DNA of 7,458 bases from Lentisphaerota bacterium (lineage in GTDB: Bacteria > Verrucomicrobiota > Kiritimatiellia > JAAZAB01): contig JACQHI010000033.1 of NCBI GenBank assembly GCA_016199105.1, positions 1 to 7,458 on the forward strand. The letters run 5' to 3'. Shown here one piece after another: positions 1-6,159 of the stretch. Under the pieces are notes generated by a model. It ran no database searches. It saw only the letters and a program-made list of their open reading frames with translations, and had not been told where the DNA came from. Position 1 is the stretch's first letter, and each line of letters opens with the position of its first letter. A program made the translations under genes and the position numbers.

Positions 1-1
1 C

Positions 2-2776
2 GAGGCGGCGATCACCCGCGCGCAAAACAACCTGCCCAGGGACCTGCCCAGCCCGCCCATCTACCAGAAGTTTAATCCCTCCGATTCGCCCATTTATTAT
101 GTGATGCTCCATTCCGACACCCTCACGCTGGGCGACCTGTATGACTACGCCAACCAGGTCGTCGCCCGCAAGCTAAGCATGCTGGAGGGCGTCTCGAAGG
201 TGCAGGTGTTCGGCGCGAAGCGCGCGGTGCGCATTCAGTTCAGTCCGGAACAGCTCTCCGCCTATTCGATCGGGGTGGACGAACTGGCCCTGGCGCTGCA
301 GAGCGGCACGGTCAACATCCCTGGCGGCAGTCTGAACGGCGCCATGCGCACGTTCTCCATCCAACCGCAGGGCCAGCTCCGGTCGGCCCGCGAATACGGC
401 GAACTCGTGATCGCCTATCGCCACGATGCGCCCGTGCGGCTGAAGGACGTGGCCCGCTGCGTGGACAGCGTCGCCAACGACCGCGTGGATATCCGCTACG
501 CCCGGCATGGCCTGCCGGAGCACGACAAGTGTGTTGTCATGCCGGTCTCGCGCGTCAGCGGCGCCAACACCGTGGCCGTGGCCGACCGGATCGAGGCGAC
601 CCTGGACGCCGCCCGAAAGGAACTGCCGGGCTCGGTCAGCATTGAGACGATGTTCAACGGGGCCAAGCCCATTCGCGAATCGCTCGAGGATGTCGAGGTC
701 ACCGTGGGCATCGCCCTGGCCCTGGTGGTGCTGGTGATCTTCCTGTTCCTCGGCCGCTTCCGCGAGACGATGATTCCCAGCATCGTCCTTCCCGTCTCGC
801 TGCTGGGCACGCTGTTCGTCATGCTGCTGTCGAAGTTCAACATCGACACGCTGTCCCTCATGGGCATCGTGCTGGCGGTCACATTCCTCGTGGACGACGC
901 CATCGTGGTGCTGGAAAACACCGTGCGCCACCTCGACGAGGGCATGAAGCCCATTCCGGCGGCCGTGCGCAGCATGAAGGAGATCACCTTCACCCTCATC
1001 TCCACCAGCGTGGCCCTGATCGTCGTGTTCACGCCGCTGGTGTTCATGAGCGGCGCCGTCGGCCGCAACCTGAGCGAGTTCGCGCTGACCGTCATCTACG
1101 CCATCGTCATCTCCACGTTCGTGGCGCTGACGCTCTCGCCGATGATGTGCGCGCGTATCATCAAGCAGCGCCAGACGCCCAACCTTGTCCAGCGCGGGAT
1201 CACGGCGACCATCGGCGGGCTGGTTCGCCAGTACGGCCGGGCGCTCCACTGGCAGCTCCACCACAAGTGGGTGGCGGCCGCGGCCTGGATCCTGTGTATC
1301 CTGGGCACGGCCGCGCTGTACGTCCTGCTGCCCAAGGCCTTCCTGCCGCCCGGCGACAGCAGCTTCATCATGGGCGCCATGCTCATGCCGCAGGGCGCGT
1401 CATCGGAACAGATGCAGGCCTTCCAGTCCAAGGCCACCGCCCTCGTCCGCCAGAACGCCCACGTCGTGCAAGTCGGCTCTGTCACCGGCCGGGCGCCCGG
1501 CGCCGACCAGAGCATGGGCTTCATTTTCGTCCGCCTGGCCCCGCCGCGCGGCCGCCCGCCCATCGAGCAGCTTGTCCAGCAGCTCATGGGCGGTTTGTCC
1601 GCGCTGCCCGATGGTTTTTGCGCCCTGCGCGCCATGCCGGTGCTCAAGATCAGCGCCGGCGCCGATCCCACCGCCGTCGGCAGCGACTACGCCTATCTCC
1701 TCATGGGCCTCGACCGCGACGCGGTCTATGACACAGCCTTCAAGCTCCAACAGGAAATCAGCGGCATTCCCGGCCTGTTGGCCGTCCAGAACAGCGTCAA
1801 GCTCAACATGCCGCGCCTCGACGTCAAGATTGATCGCGAGCGCGCCTCCGCCCTCGGCATCAGCGCCTCCGCCATCGAGCAGGTTCTGGCCCTGTGCTTC
1901 GCCGGCGGTTATGTCACGCAATTCACCACCGACCAGGACCAGTACCAGGTCATCGCCGAAGTCGAGCGGGAACACCAGCGCCTGCCGGAGAACCTCGCCA
2001 TGCTGTATCTGCGCTCCCGCGCCACAGGCGGACTCGTGCCCCTGCAGTCCGTCGCGACGTGGACGGAAAGCGCCGGCCCCCAGAATATTCCCCATGCCCA
2101 GCAGCACGAGGCCGCGACACTGTCCTTCAGCCTGTTCCCCGGTATCCCGCTCGGCTATGCCGTCAAGGCCATCGAGGAGAAGGCCGCCCAAATCCTGCCG
2201 CCGGGCGTCACCGGCCGGTTCGCGGGCGACGCCCTGGAGTTCCAGAAATCCATCTCGAGTCTGGGCATCCTCCTGCTGATCGCCGTCTTCCTCAAGTACA
2301 TCGTCCTGGGTGTTCTCTATGAAAGCTATATCCACCCGTTCACGATTCTGACCACGCTGCCCGTGGCGGTCTTCGGAGGCCTGTTCACCCTTTATGTCTT
2401 CGGAAGCCAGCTCTCGCTTTACGCCTATATCGGCCTGTTCGTGCTGATCGGGCTCATCACCAAGAACGGCATTCTGATGGTGGACTTCGCCCTCCAGCGC
2501 AAACGGGAGGGCCGGAACAGCTACGACGCCATCCACGACGCCTGCCTGGTCCGGTTCCGTCCGATCCTGATGACGGGCCTGTGCGCCATTCTCGGCGCCA
2601 TGCCCATCGCGCTGGGGTACGGCGCCGACGCCTCCAGCCGCGTTCCGCTCGGCCTCGTGGTCGTCGGAGGCATGGTCTTCGCCCAGGTCATCACGCTCTT
2701 CGTGACGCCCGGCATCTATCTCTACATGGAGAAAATCCAGGAACGTTTCTTCAAAACGCGCGCCGATCTGGAGTAA
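2..2776 (+). CDS. RND (HAE1-type) multidrug efflux inner-membrane permease, 5' end outside window
   Basis: Proton-driven permease of a tripartite RND efflux pump in the inner membrane, exporting drugs or other amphiphiles through an adaptor and outer-membrane channel. The reading frame is open from base 2, and its first codons (AITRAQNNLPRDLPSPPIY) match the porter domain about 100 residues into AcrB/MdtB/MdtC-like proteins. So roughly 100 N-terminal residues (TM1 and part of PN1) are missing and 924 residues are visible. The TM4 Asp-Asp pair (FLVDDAIVVLEN, codons at 893-898) and the TM10 lysine (LITKNGILMVDFA, codon at 2462) of the proton relay are both present, so it looks functional. Two porter halves and two TM blocks (about 700-1150 and 2260-2740) follow in normal order, and the stop is TAA. 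The sequence looks closer to MdtC/MuxC-type pumps than to AcrB, by eye only. An adaptor (MFP) gene probably lies upstream. Substrate is unknown. Confidence 0.95.
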   Translation, partial: EAAITRAQNNLPRDLPSPPIYQKFNPSDSPIYYVMLHSDTLTLGDLYDYANQVVARKLSMLEGVSKVQVFGAKRAVRIQFSPEQLSAYSIGVDELALALQSGTVNIPGGSLNGAMRTFSIQPQGQLRSAREYGELVIAYRHDAPVRLKDVARCVDSVANDRVDIRYARHGLPEHDKCVVMPVSRVSGANTVAVADRIEATLDAARKELPGSVSIETMFNGAKPIRESLEDVEVTVGIALALVVLVIFLFLGRFRETMIPSIVLPVSLLGTLFVMLLSKFNIDTLSLMGIVLAVTFLVDDAIVVLENTVRHLDEGMKPIPAAVRSMKEITFTLISTSVALIVVFTPLVFMSGAVGRNLSEFALTVIYAIVISTFVALTLSPMMCARIIKQRQTPNLVQRGITATIGGLVRQYGRALHWQLHHKWVAAAAWILCILGTAALYVLLPKAFLPPGDSSFIMGAMLMPQGASSEQMQAFQSKATALVRQNAHVVQVGSVTGRAPGADQSMGFIFVRLAPPRGRPPIEQLVQQLMGGLSALPDGFCALRAMPVLKISAGADPTAVGSDYAYLLMGLDRDAVYDTAFKLQQEISGIPGLLAVQNSVKLNMPRLDVKIDRERASALGISASAIEQVLALCFAGGYVTQFTTDQDQYQVIAEVEREHQRLPENLAMLYLRSRATGGLVPLQSVATWTESAGPQNIPHAQQHEAATLSFSLFPGIPLGYAVKAIEEKAAQILPPGVTGRFAGDALEFQKSISSLGILLLIAVFLKYIVLGVLYESYIHPFTILTTLPVAVFGGLFTLYVFGSQLSLYAYIGLFVLIGLITKNGILMVDFALQRKREGRNSYDAIHDACLVRFRPILMTGLCAILGAMPIALGYGADASSRVPLGLVVVGGMVFAQVITLFVTPGIYLYMEKIQERFFKTRADLE

Positions 2777-2781
2777 CCCGC

Positions 2782-2810
2782 TTGACAGCGCCCGCGAGTG
2801 ACACTACAGT
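2782..2810 (+). promoter_or_regulatory. Sigma-70-type promoter of the toxin-antitoxin operon
   Basis: TTGACA at 2782-2787 and TACAGT at 2805-2810 are separated by exactly 17 bases. The -35 is perfect and the -10 matches TATAAT at four of six positions. The predicted start is about 2817, which is the A of the antitoxin ATG, and no Shine-Dalgarno sequence precedes that ATG. The promoter begins five bases after the stop of the efflux gene, so the TA pair has its own transcription although read-through from upstream is possible. Confidence 0.75.
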
Positions 2811-2812
2811 AG
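2804..2812. promoter_or_regulatory. Candidate operator palindrome over the -10 box
   Basis: CTACAGTAG is a perfect 4+1+4 inverted repeat covering the -10 hexamer, flanked by a looser AGTG/CACT pair. Phd/YefM-type antitoxins, alone or with their toxin, commonly repress their own promoter by binding short palindromes at this position. The placement fits, but the site is short and could arise by chance. Confidence 0.35.
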
Positions 2813-2816
2813 CACT

Positions 2817-3074
2817 ATGAAAACCGAACTCGTTACGACGCTTAAACGGCAGGCGACCCGTCTTATTTCCGAACTCCAAGCGGAGCGTTCCCCCATCCTC
2901 ATCACGGAACACGGAAGACCCGCGGCCTATCTGGTGGATGTGGAAACCTTTGATGCGCAGCAAAACCGCATCCGCATTCTGGAGGGAATAGCCCGCGGCG
3001 AACGCGCGGTCCAGGAAGGTCGAATCCTGACCCACGCGCAGGCAAAAAAAAGGATGAAACGATGGCTCGCCTGA
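2817..3074 (+). CDS. Type II antitoxin, Phd/YefM family
   Basis: An 85-residue antitoxin that should neutralise the toxin encoded directly downstream and autoregulate the operon. Residues about 1-50 carry the Phd/YefM-like DNA-binding fold, with the characteristic PILITEHGRPAAYLVD strand-turn segment at 26-41. The C-terminal half (about 52-85) is a charged helical region ending in AKKRMKRWLA, of the kind that wraps the toxin. The length is normal for the family. There is no Shine-Dalgarno sequence before the ATG, and the promoter geometry predicts a leaderless mRNA. The 3' end contains an A8 run (3044-3051) and overlaps the toxin start by 13 bases, implying translational coupling. Family assignment is by sequence pattern; I cannot name a specific subfamily. 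Confidence 0.85.
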   Translation: MKTELVTTLKRQATRLISELQAERSPILITEHGRPAAYLVDVETFDAQQNRIRILEGIARGERAVQEGRILTHAQAKKRMKRWLA

Positions 3075-3421
3075 TTTGGACGGCGCCGGCGCTCCACGAT
3101 CTCGATGCCATCGCCGAATATATTGCCTTGGACAACACCGAGGCTGCTCGACGGTATGTCCAAAAGGTATTTGCGGCGGTCGAACGGTTAGGACGGTTTC
3201 CGAAATCTGGTTCCATCCCTCCTGAAATTCCCCATCTACCCTATCGACACGTGGTTGTTTCTCCCTGCCGGATTTTTTACCGATGCAACACGGACACTGT
3301 GTTTGTCATCTTTGTCATGCGATCCGAACAGCTTTTACGGGTGGACGTTTTACTCGAAAGAGAGAAAGAGATCGGCGAACCCGAGGGACCGGGCGACAGC
3401 GCTAAAGCACGCCTCGCCTGA
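3062..3421 (+). CDS. Type II toxin, RelE/ParE superfamily
   Basis: A 119-residue RelE/ParE-fold toxin, expected to act either as an mRNA interferase at the ribosome or as a gyrase poison; the sequence does not decide which. Family signatures are the N-terminal W-T-x-x-A-x-x-D-L-x-x-I-x-x-Y-I pattern (residues 6-21), DNTEAARRYV (24-33), a mid-domain arginine in LPYRHVV (R62), PCRIFYR (68-74) and a final strand with VMRSEQLLR (R87 where the family has a conserved arginine). The ATG overlaps the antitoxin stop by 13 bases and is preceded by AAGGA at 3050-3054 with 7-base spacing, which supports this start. The protein is about 15-20 residues longer than typical members; the extra tail (EIGEPEGPGDSAKARLA) is polar and probably disordered. 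Confidence 0.87.
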   Translation: MARLIWTAPALHDLDAIAEYIALDNTEAARRYVQKVFAAVERLGRFPKSGSIPPEIPHLPYRHVVVSPCRIFYRCNTDTVFVIFVMRSEQLLRVDVLLEREKEIGEPEGPGDSAKARLA

Positions 3422-3438
3422 CCTTAACAAGGAGAAAA

Positions 3439-3924
3439 ATGAAACTATTTAGCATCGTTCCGATGGTGTGCGTTCTGGCGCTAGGTGCGGCGGCCGGGCC
3501 GGCCGATCCCGCCGGGACCAATGTGCCGGATATCCGCCTGGAGGAACTCAAGAAGGCCATCGCGGACAAGACGGTCGTGCTGATCGACTGCAACGGCAGC
3601 AAGTCCTATGCGAACGGCCACATTCCGGGCGCCATCGACTTCCAGGCCAACGCGCTTGATCTCGCCCAGGCTCTGCCCAAGGACAAGGCTGCGCTGGTGG
3701 TTGTGTATTGCAAAGGCCCCACGTGCGGCGCCTATACGGCCGCGGCCGATGCCGCGACTCAACAGGGCTACACCAACGTGAAGCACTTCTCCGGAGGGAT
3801 CTCGGGCTGGGAAAAGGCCGGCGAGAAGCTTGAAGTGCCGGCCCTGTGCGAGAAGTGCGGGTTGGTCAAGGGCTCGCCCGGCTGCTGCAAGCCCGCGGTT
3901 CTTCCATCGCCAATGCGGCGTTGA
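3439..3924 (+). CDS. Exported single-domain rhodanese-like protein with Cys-rich C-terminal module
   Basis: A 161-residue protein with a short signal peptide (about 1-20, ending LALGAAAG), so probably periplasmic. A rhodanese domain spans about 30-132: VVLIDCNGSKSYANGHIPGA (46-65) is the usual entry motif, with a cysteine where many members have Arg. VVVYCKGPTCGAY contains the active-site loop, with Cys91 as the likely persulfide-forming residue and Cys96 nearby. GGISGWEKAG (119-128) is the usual C-terminal motif. A short tail follows with Cys137, Cys140, Cys149 and Cys150 in the arrangement CxxCGxxKGSxxCC, suggesting metal binding or extra redox thiols. AAGGAG at 3429-3434 supports the start. 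It lies 17 bases after the toxin gene, so it may be co-transcribed with the TA pair, but a functional link is not implied. The sulfur acceptor is unknown. Confidence 0.85.
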   Translation: MKLFSIVPMVCVLALGAAAGPADPAGTNVPDIRLEELKKAIADKTVVLIDCNGSKSYANGHIPGAIDFQANALDLAQALPKDKAALVVVYCKGPTCGAYTAAADAATQQGYTNVKHFSGGISGWEKAGEKLEVPALCEKCGLVKGSPGCCKPAVLPSPMRR

Positions 3925-4003
3925 CATTCCTTCGCCTCCTGCTAGCCTTTTCACGGTGATGATAGAAACGGGTGATGAATCTCTGATTTTATCGCCCATT
4001 GCA

Positions 4004-4009
4004 TATGAT
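4004..4009 (+). promoter_or_regulatory. Possible -10 box for the downstream membrane-protein gene
   Basis: TATGAT differs from TATAAT at one base and lies in a locally AT-rich patch. No good -35 is found at 15-18 bases upstream (best is CTGATT at 15-base spacing). A start near 4016 would leave about 27 bases of leader before the GTG at 4043. This is weak evidence. Confidence 0.25.
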
Positions 4010-4042
4010 ATGGCGTCACAATCAAAGATTGGACGATCACAG

Positions 4043-4594
4043 GTGAAGAAATATCGTAGCGTGATCATTGCAGTTCTTCTGACCATTGCTGCTCTGTCCG
4101 TTGGATTTGGATCTCCGATATTCAGTCAACATAGGGCGAATTCCCTTAAGCAAAAGTGCTTTAGCCATCTCATCACTATTGACCACTCGATGAATTGTGG
4201 TGGGATTGGTTACGGTCCCCCTGGAACACCCGTTGATCCGAAGGCCGTGCCGCTTGATGGCTGGCGTGGAGGTGGGAATACCTACAGCATCCGCAACTGC
4301 CCCTGTGGCCCTGAATATCAGATTGAATATCGAGTGGGGTCGCATCCTATTTGCCCCGTACACGGTAACCTCGTAGGCGAAAGTGGCCTGATCCACCATG
4401 GGCGGGGTCCAGTCCCGCTCCCGCCTTATCCTTTTCCGAAGTGGGGTTTTGCCACGTCAGGGATCTCCATTGTCTTCGCCCTTTTCGTGATCGTTGCCGT
4501 GTGTAAGAAACAACGTCAACAGACAACCGCCGAACCTTCTTCTGGCGATCCCTCGGCCCGCGCAAACGTGGTTACCGGAACGCCAGAGAAATGA
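4043..4594 (+). CDS. Hypothetical two-TM protein with pseudopilin-like extracytoplasmic domain
   Basis: Function not recognised. From the GTG at 4043 the protein has 183 residues: a basic N-terminus (KKYR), a hydrophobic segment (about 7-26), an extracytoplasmic stretch (about 27-133), a second hydrophobic segment (about 135-154) and a polar tail starting CKKQRQQ. The middle region has KQKCFSHLITIDHSMNC (cysteines 39 and 52), NCPCGPEYQIEY (86, 88) and PICPVHGNL (104). This order resembles, from memory, the C..L..ID..K....CP.GG.Y....G..P.C..HG pattern of pseudopilin-like proteins common in Verrucomicrobiota and relatives. The prepilin leader is absent, and the C-terminal TM and the PLPPYPFP linker are unusual for pilins. 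The frame is open upstream to 3830, overlapping the rhodanese gene; ATG codons at 3959 and 4010 are alternatives, but neither has a Shine-Dalgarno sequence. I prefer 4043 because it gives a clean basic/hydrophobic N-terminus and a weak GGA lies nine bases upstream. GC content is lower than in the neighbours. Confidence 0.6.
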   Translation: MKKYRSVIIAVLLTIAALSVGFGSPIFSQHRANSLKQKCFSHLITIDHSMNCGGIGYGPPGTPVDPKAVPLDGWRGGGNTYSIRNCPCGPEYQIEYRVGSHPICPVHGNLVGESGLIHHGRGPVPLPPYPFPKWGFATSGISIVFALFVIVAVCKKQRQQTTAEPSSGDPSARANVVTGTPEK

Positions 4595-4768
4595 TATTCG
4601 CCGAGAAAGAAGGACAAGAACTGGAGCCATCGCAACGGAAAAGATTCCTGATGCGTGCAGGCGATGATACCTAGAGGGTCTAGGTATCATGGCGGACGGA
4701 CTGATTTGACGTGACGAAAGCAGAGAAGCCTCCGCTCCGGAGTTGAACGGATTAACGGGCCGCCGGGC
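4595..4768. other. Intergenic region between convergent genes
   Basis: 174 bases between the 3' ends of the membrane-protein gene (+) and the rpiB-like gene (-). I see no credible gene. It holds the 27-base perfect hairpin at 4664-4690 and a small 5-bp stem, CTCCG-CTC-CGGAG, just before 4743. Neither has a T-rich tract, so a standard intrinsic terminator is not evident. Confidence 0.6.
4664..4690. repeat. Perfect 12-bp inverted repeat (hairpin, 3-base loop)
   Basis: ATGATACCTAGA, then GGG, then TCTAGGTATCAT: both arms are fully complementary, and the stem can extend by two more pairs (4661-4662 with 4692-4693) past one G/G mismatch. It sits between two converging genes, where a bidirectional terminator would be expected, but there is no U-tract on either strand. 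It is AT-richer than its surroundings. Alternatives are a protein-binding palindrome, a dispersed repeat unit or an IS/MITE remnant. Confidence 0.7.
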
Positions 4769-5266
4769 TCAGCCGAACGTCCGGCTTTCCGTTTCCGCGA
4801 TTTTGGCCAGGCGGCGGCGGTGGCGTTCGGCGCCGCTGAACCGCGCGGCGAGAAAGACGAGGACCAGTTCCCAGGCGCTTTCCGGCTCGAGCACGCGGCC
4901 GCCCAGGCAGATCACGTTCATGGCGTCGTCCTCGACGCCCTGGCGCGCGGAAAACGATTCATGGATCAGGGCGGCCCGCGCGCCCGCCACCTTATTGGCG
5001 ACCACGCACGCGCCCACGCCGCTGCCGCAGACGGCGATGCCGCGGTCCACGGCCCCGCGCGCCACCGCGTGCGCCAGGGGCACGACGGAGTCGGGATAGT
5101 CGTCATCCGCGTTCAACTGGCGGTTTCCGAAATCGACCACCTCGTAGCCGGCCTCGCGCAACCGTCCGGCCAAAAGTTCCTTCAAGTCGAATCCGCCGTG
5201 GTCGGCGGCGATGCCGATGCGTTTTGGGGCGCCGGACATCGTATTCATGGAATCAGGATGTCCCAT
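4769..5266 (-). CDS. rpiB: RpiB/LacAB-family sugar-phosphate isomerase
   Basis: Cytosolic isomerase, most likely ribose-5-phosphate/ribulose-5-phosphate interconversion in the pentose phosphate pathway. With the ATG at 5266 it has 165 residues. Visible motifs are RIGIAADHGGFDLKELL (16-32, Asp22-His23 at the substrate site), DYPD (56-59), CGSGVGACVVANKVAGARAA (80-99, Cys80 as the catalytic base position), and NVICLGGRVLEP followed by the C-terminal helix with RHRRRLAKI. A TTG six bases upstream (5272) abuts the ribosome-binding site, so 5266 is the better start; ATGs at 5242 and 5233 would shorten the leader peptide. Where RpiB usually reads REHND or QHND (ring-opening His), this protein has ARQGVEDDAMN. 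I recall a similar version in plant DRT102-like RpiB domains, so this may be a distinct subgroup with a different substrate preference. It is the second gene of an operon, 12 bases after the redoxin gene. Confidence 0.88.
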   Translation of the reverse strand: MGHPDSMNTMSGAPKRIGIAADHGGFDLKELLAGRLREAGYEVVDFGNRQLNADDDYPDSVVPLAHAVARGAVDRGIAVCGSGVGACVVANKVAGARAALIHESFSARQGVEDDAMNVICLGGRVLEPESAWELVLVFLAARFSGAERHRRRLAKIAETESRTFG

Positions 5267-5272
5267 CGTCAA

Positions 5273-5280
5273 CCCTCCTC
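5273..5280 (-). promoter_or_regulatory. Strong ribosome-binding site for rpiB, overlapping upstream stop
   Basis: On the minus strand GAGGAGGG precedes the ATG at 5266 by 6 bases and overlaps the TGA stop (5281-5279) of the preceding redoxin gene. This decides the rpiB start in favour of 5266 over the in-frame TTG at 5272, which would have no spacing, and suggests translational coupling of the two genes. Confidence 0.8.
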
Positions 5281-5887
5281 AATACTTGATGGAACATCCG
5301 TACGATTGGGTCGAGGGCGTTTCCACGGGTTTCCCCGCCATCGCCGCGTCGAGCGCCAGTTGCACATAGTTCTTGGCGGTCGCAACGTCTTCCAGCGCCG
5401 TTGTCGGCTTGTCGTCAATGGCGCCCTGATATATCAGTACGCCCTCGGGATCGATGACGAAAAAGTGCGGCGTGGTTTTGGCGCCGTATGCTTTCCCAAC
5501 CCGGCCCTCGGGATCGAGCAGCAGCGCCGTCGCGGCGGCGCCCTTTTCCTTGAGCATCGCGTTCCATTTCTCCGGCGGATAGTGGCCCTGTTTTCTGGGC
5601 GACGAGGAATTGACGGTCAGCCACACAACGCCTCTTTCCGTATAGAACTTTTGCAGTTTCTGCATGTTGCCGGCGCCATAGTGCTTTTTCACGAACGGAC
5701 AATCGAAATTGGTCCATTCGAGCACCACGGTTTTGTGTTTGAAAGCGGAGAGGGAATTCGTTTTCCCCTGGGTGTCCAACAGGCTGAAGTCGGGTGCCGG
5801 CTTGCCAATGACGGCGTCCTCCGCCCTCAGTCCGGAAATCAACCCCGCCGTCAGACACACCACCATCAACCCGATTTTCGCTTTCAT
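5279..5887 (-). CDS. Exported thioredoxin-fold (AhpC/TSA-redoxin type) protein
   Basis: A 202-residue protein with a signal peptide (MKAKIGLMVV..., about 1-22), so periplasmic. The redoxin domain starts at IGKPAPDFSLLDTQGK (27-42). The active-site segment is VLEWTNFDCPFVKKHY with a single Cys63, not the CxxC of TlpA-type thioredoxins. TTPHFFVIDPEG (138-149) carries the cis-Pro (P140) of the thioredoxin fold. The very end, SYGCSIKY, has a second cysteine (Cys198) that could resolve Cys63. From memory, this single-Cys DCPFVKKHY form with a C-terminal GCSxKY is a recognisable subgroup of thioredoxin-family proteins in many Gram-negatives. The precise role (peroxide reduction or thiol-disulfide exchange) is not settled. 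The start is supported by AAGGAG with 7-base spacing to the ATG. First gene of an operon with rpiB. Confidence 0.87.
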   Translation of the reverse strand: MKAKIGLMVVCLTAGLISGLRAEDAVIGKPAPDFSLLDTQGKTNSLSAFKHKTVVLEWTNFDCPFVKKHYGAGNMQKLQKFYTERGVVWLTVNSSSPRKQGHYPPEKWNAMLKEKGAAATALLLDPEGRVGKAYGAKTTPHFFVIDPEGVLIYQGAIDDKPTTALEDVATAKNYVQLALDAAMAGKPVETPSTQSYGCSIKY

Positions 5888-5944
5888 GCTCTTTCTCCTT
5901 TTGTGTTTGTTTGTCGATACTCAACTATCTGAAATCACTCTTAA

Positions 5945-5971
5945 CTACGAAACGCGCGAAATACGCGAAAG
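5945..5971. repeat. Short tandem CGAAA repeat, 9-bp period
   Basis: CGAAA occurs at 5948-5952, 5957-5961 and 5966-5970, exactly nine bases apart, in the context CTACGAAACGCGCGAAAT then ACGCGAAAG, preceded by TTAA. From memory this looks like a degenerate member of an intergenic repeat type (TTAACCACGAAA-like arrays) seen between genes in several environmental bacterial phyla. The function is unknown. It lies upstream of the redoxin operon and near the IS edge. Confidence 0.55.
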
Positions 5972-6119
5972 TGCAGAACATAAATTTACGCATAGGAATT
6001 TCGGATCTTCTCCCTACCGAGTGGGTAAAAACGATCGAATTTGCACCATATGAGGGATGAAACATGTTCCGATGCCCGCCGTGGAAAAGAATCAACGCAC
6101 GGGGCCAACGGGGGTTGCG

Positions 6120-6159
6120 CTCTTGAGGCGGATCCCCGCACTCTATCCCTCCGCAAGAG
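6120..6159. other. Bulged hairpin downstream of the transposase gene
   Basis: CTCTTG (6120-6125) plus CGGA (6129-6132) pair with TCCG (6150-6153) plus CAAGAG (6154-6159), leaving a 3-base bulge and a 17-base loop. It lies about 45 bases beyond the transposase stop and could slow or end transcription leaving the IS, or be a transposase-binding or structural feature. There is no T-tract. Confidence 0.3.

Noticed and set aside
173..1264. 363-residue antisense frame (plus similar long antisense and shifted frames through 2536)
   Set aside because: His/Asp/Arg- or Pro/Ser/Arg-rich shadows of the GC-rich RND permease gene, with no family motifs.
3830..4042. Upstream extension of the pseudopilin-like protein into the rhodanese gene
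   Set aside because: The extension overlaps the rhodanese end and lacks a ribosome-binding site; the basic/hydrophobic N-terminus begins at 4043.
4730..4745. CTCCG-CTC-CGGAG as rpiB terminator
   Set aside because: The stem is only 5 bp and no T-tract follows on the minus strand.
4820..5932. 370-residue plus-strand frame across rpiB and redoxin
   Set aside because: Antisense to two well-supported genes and without recognisable domains.
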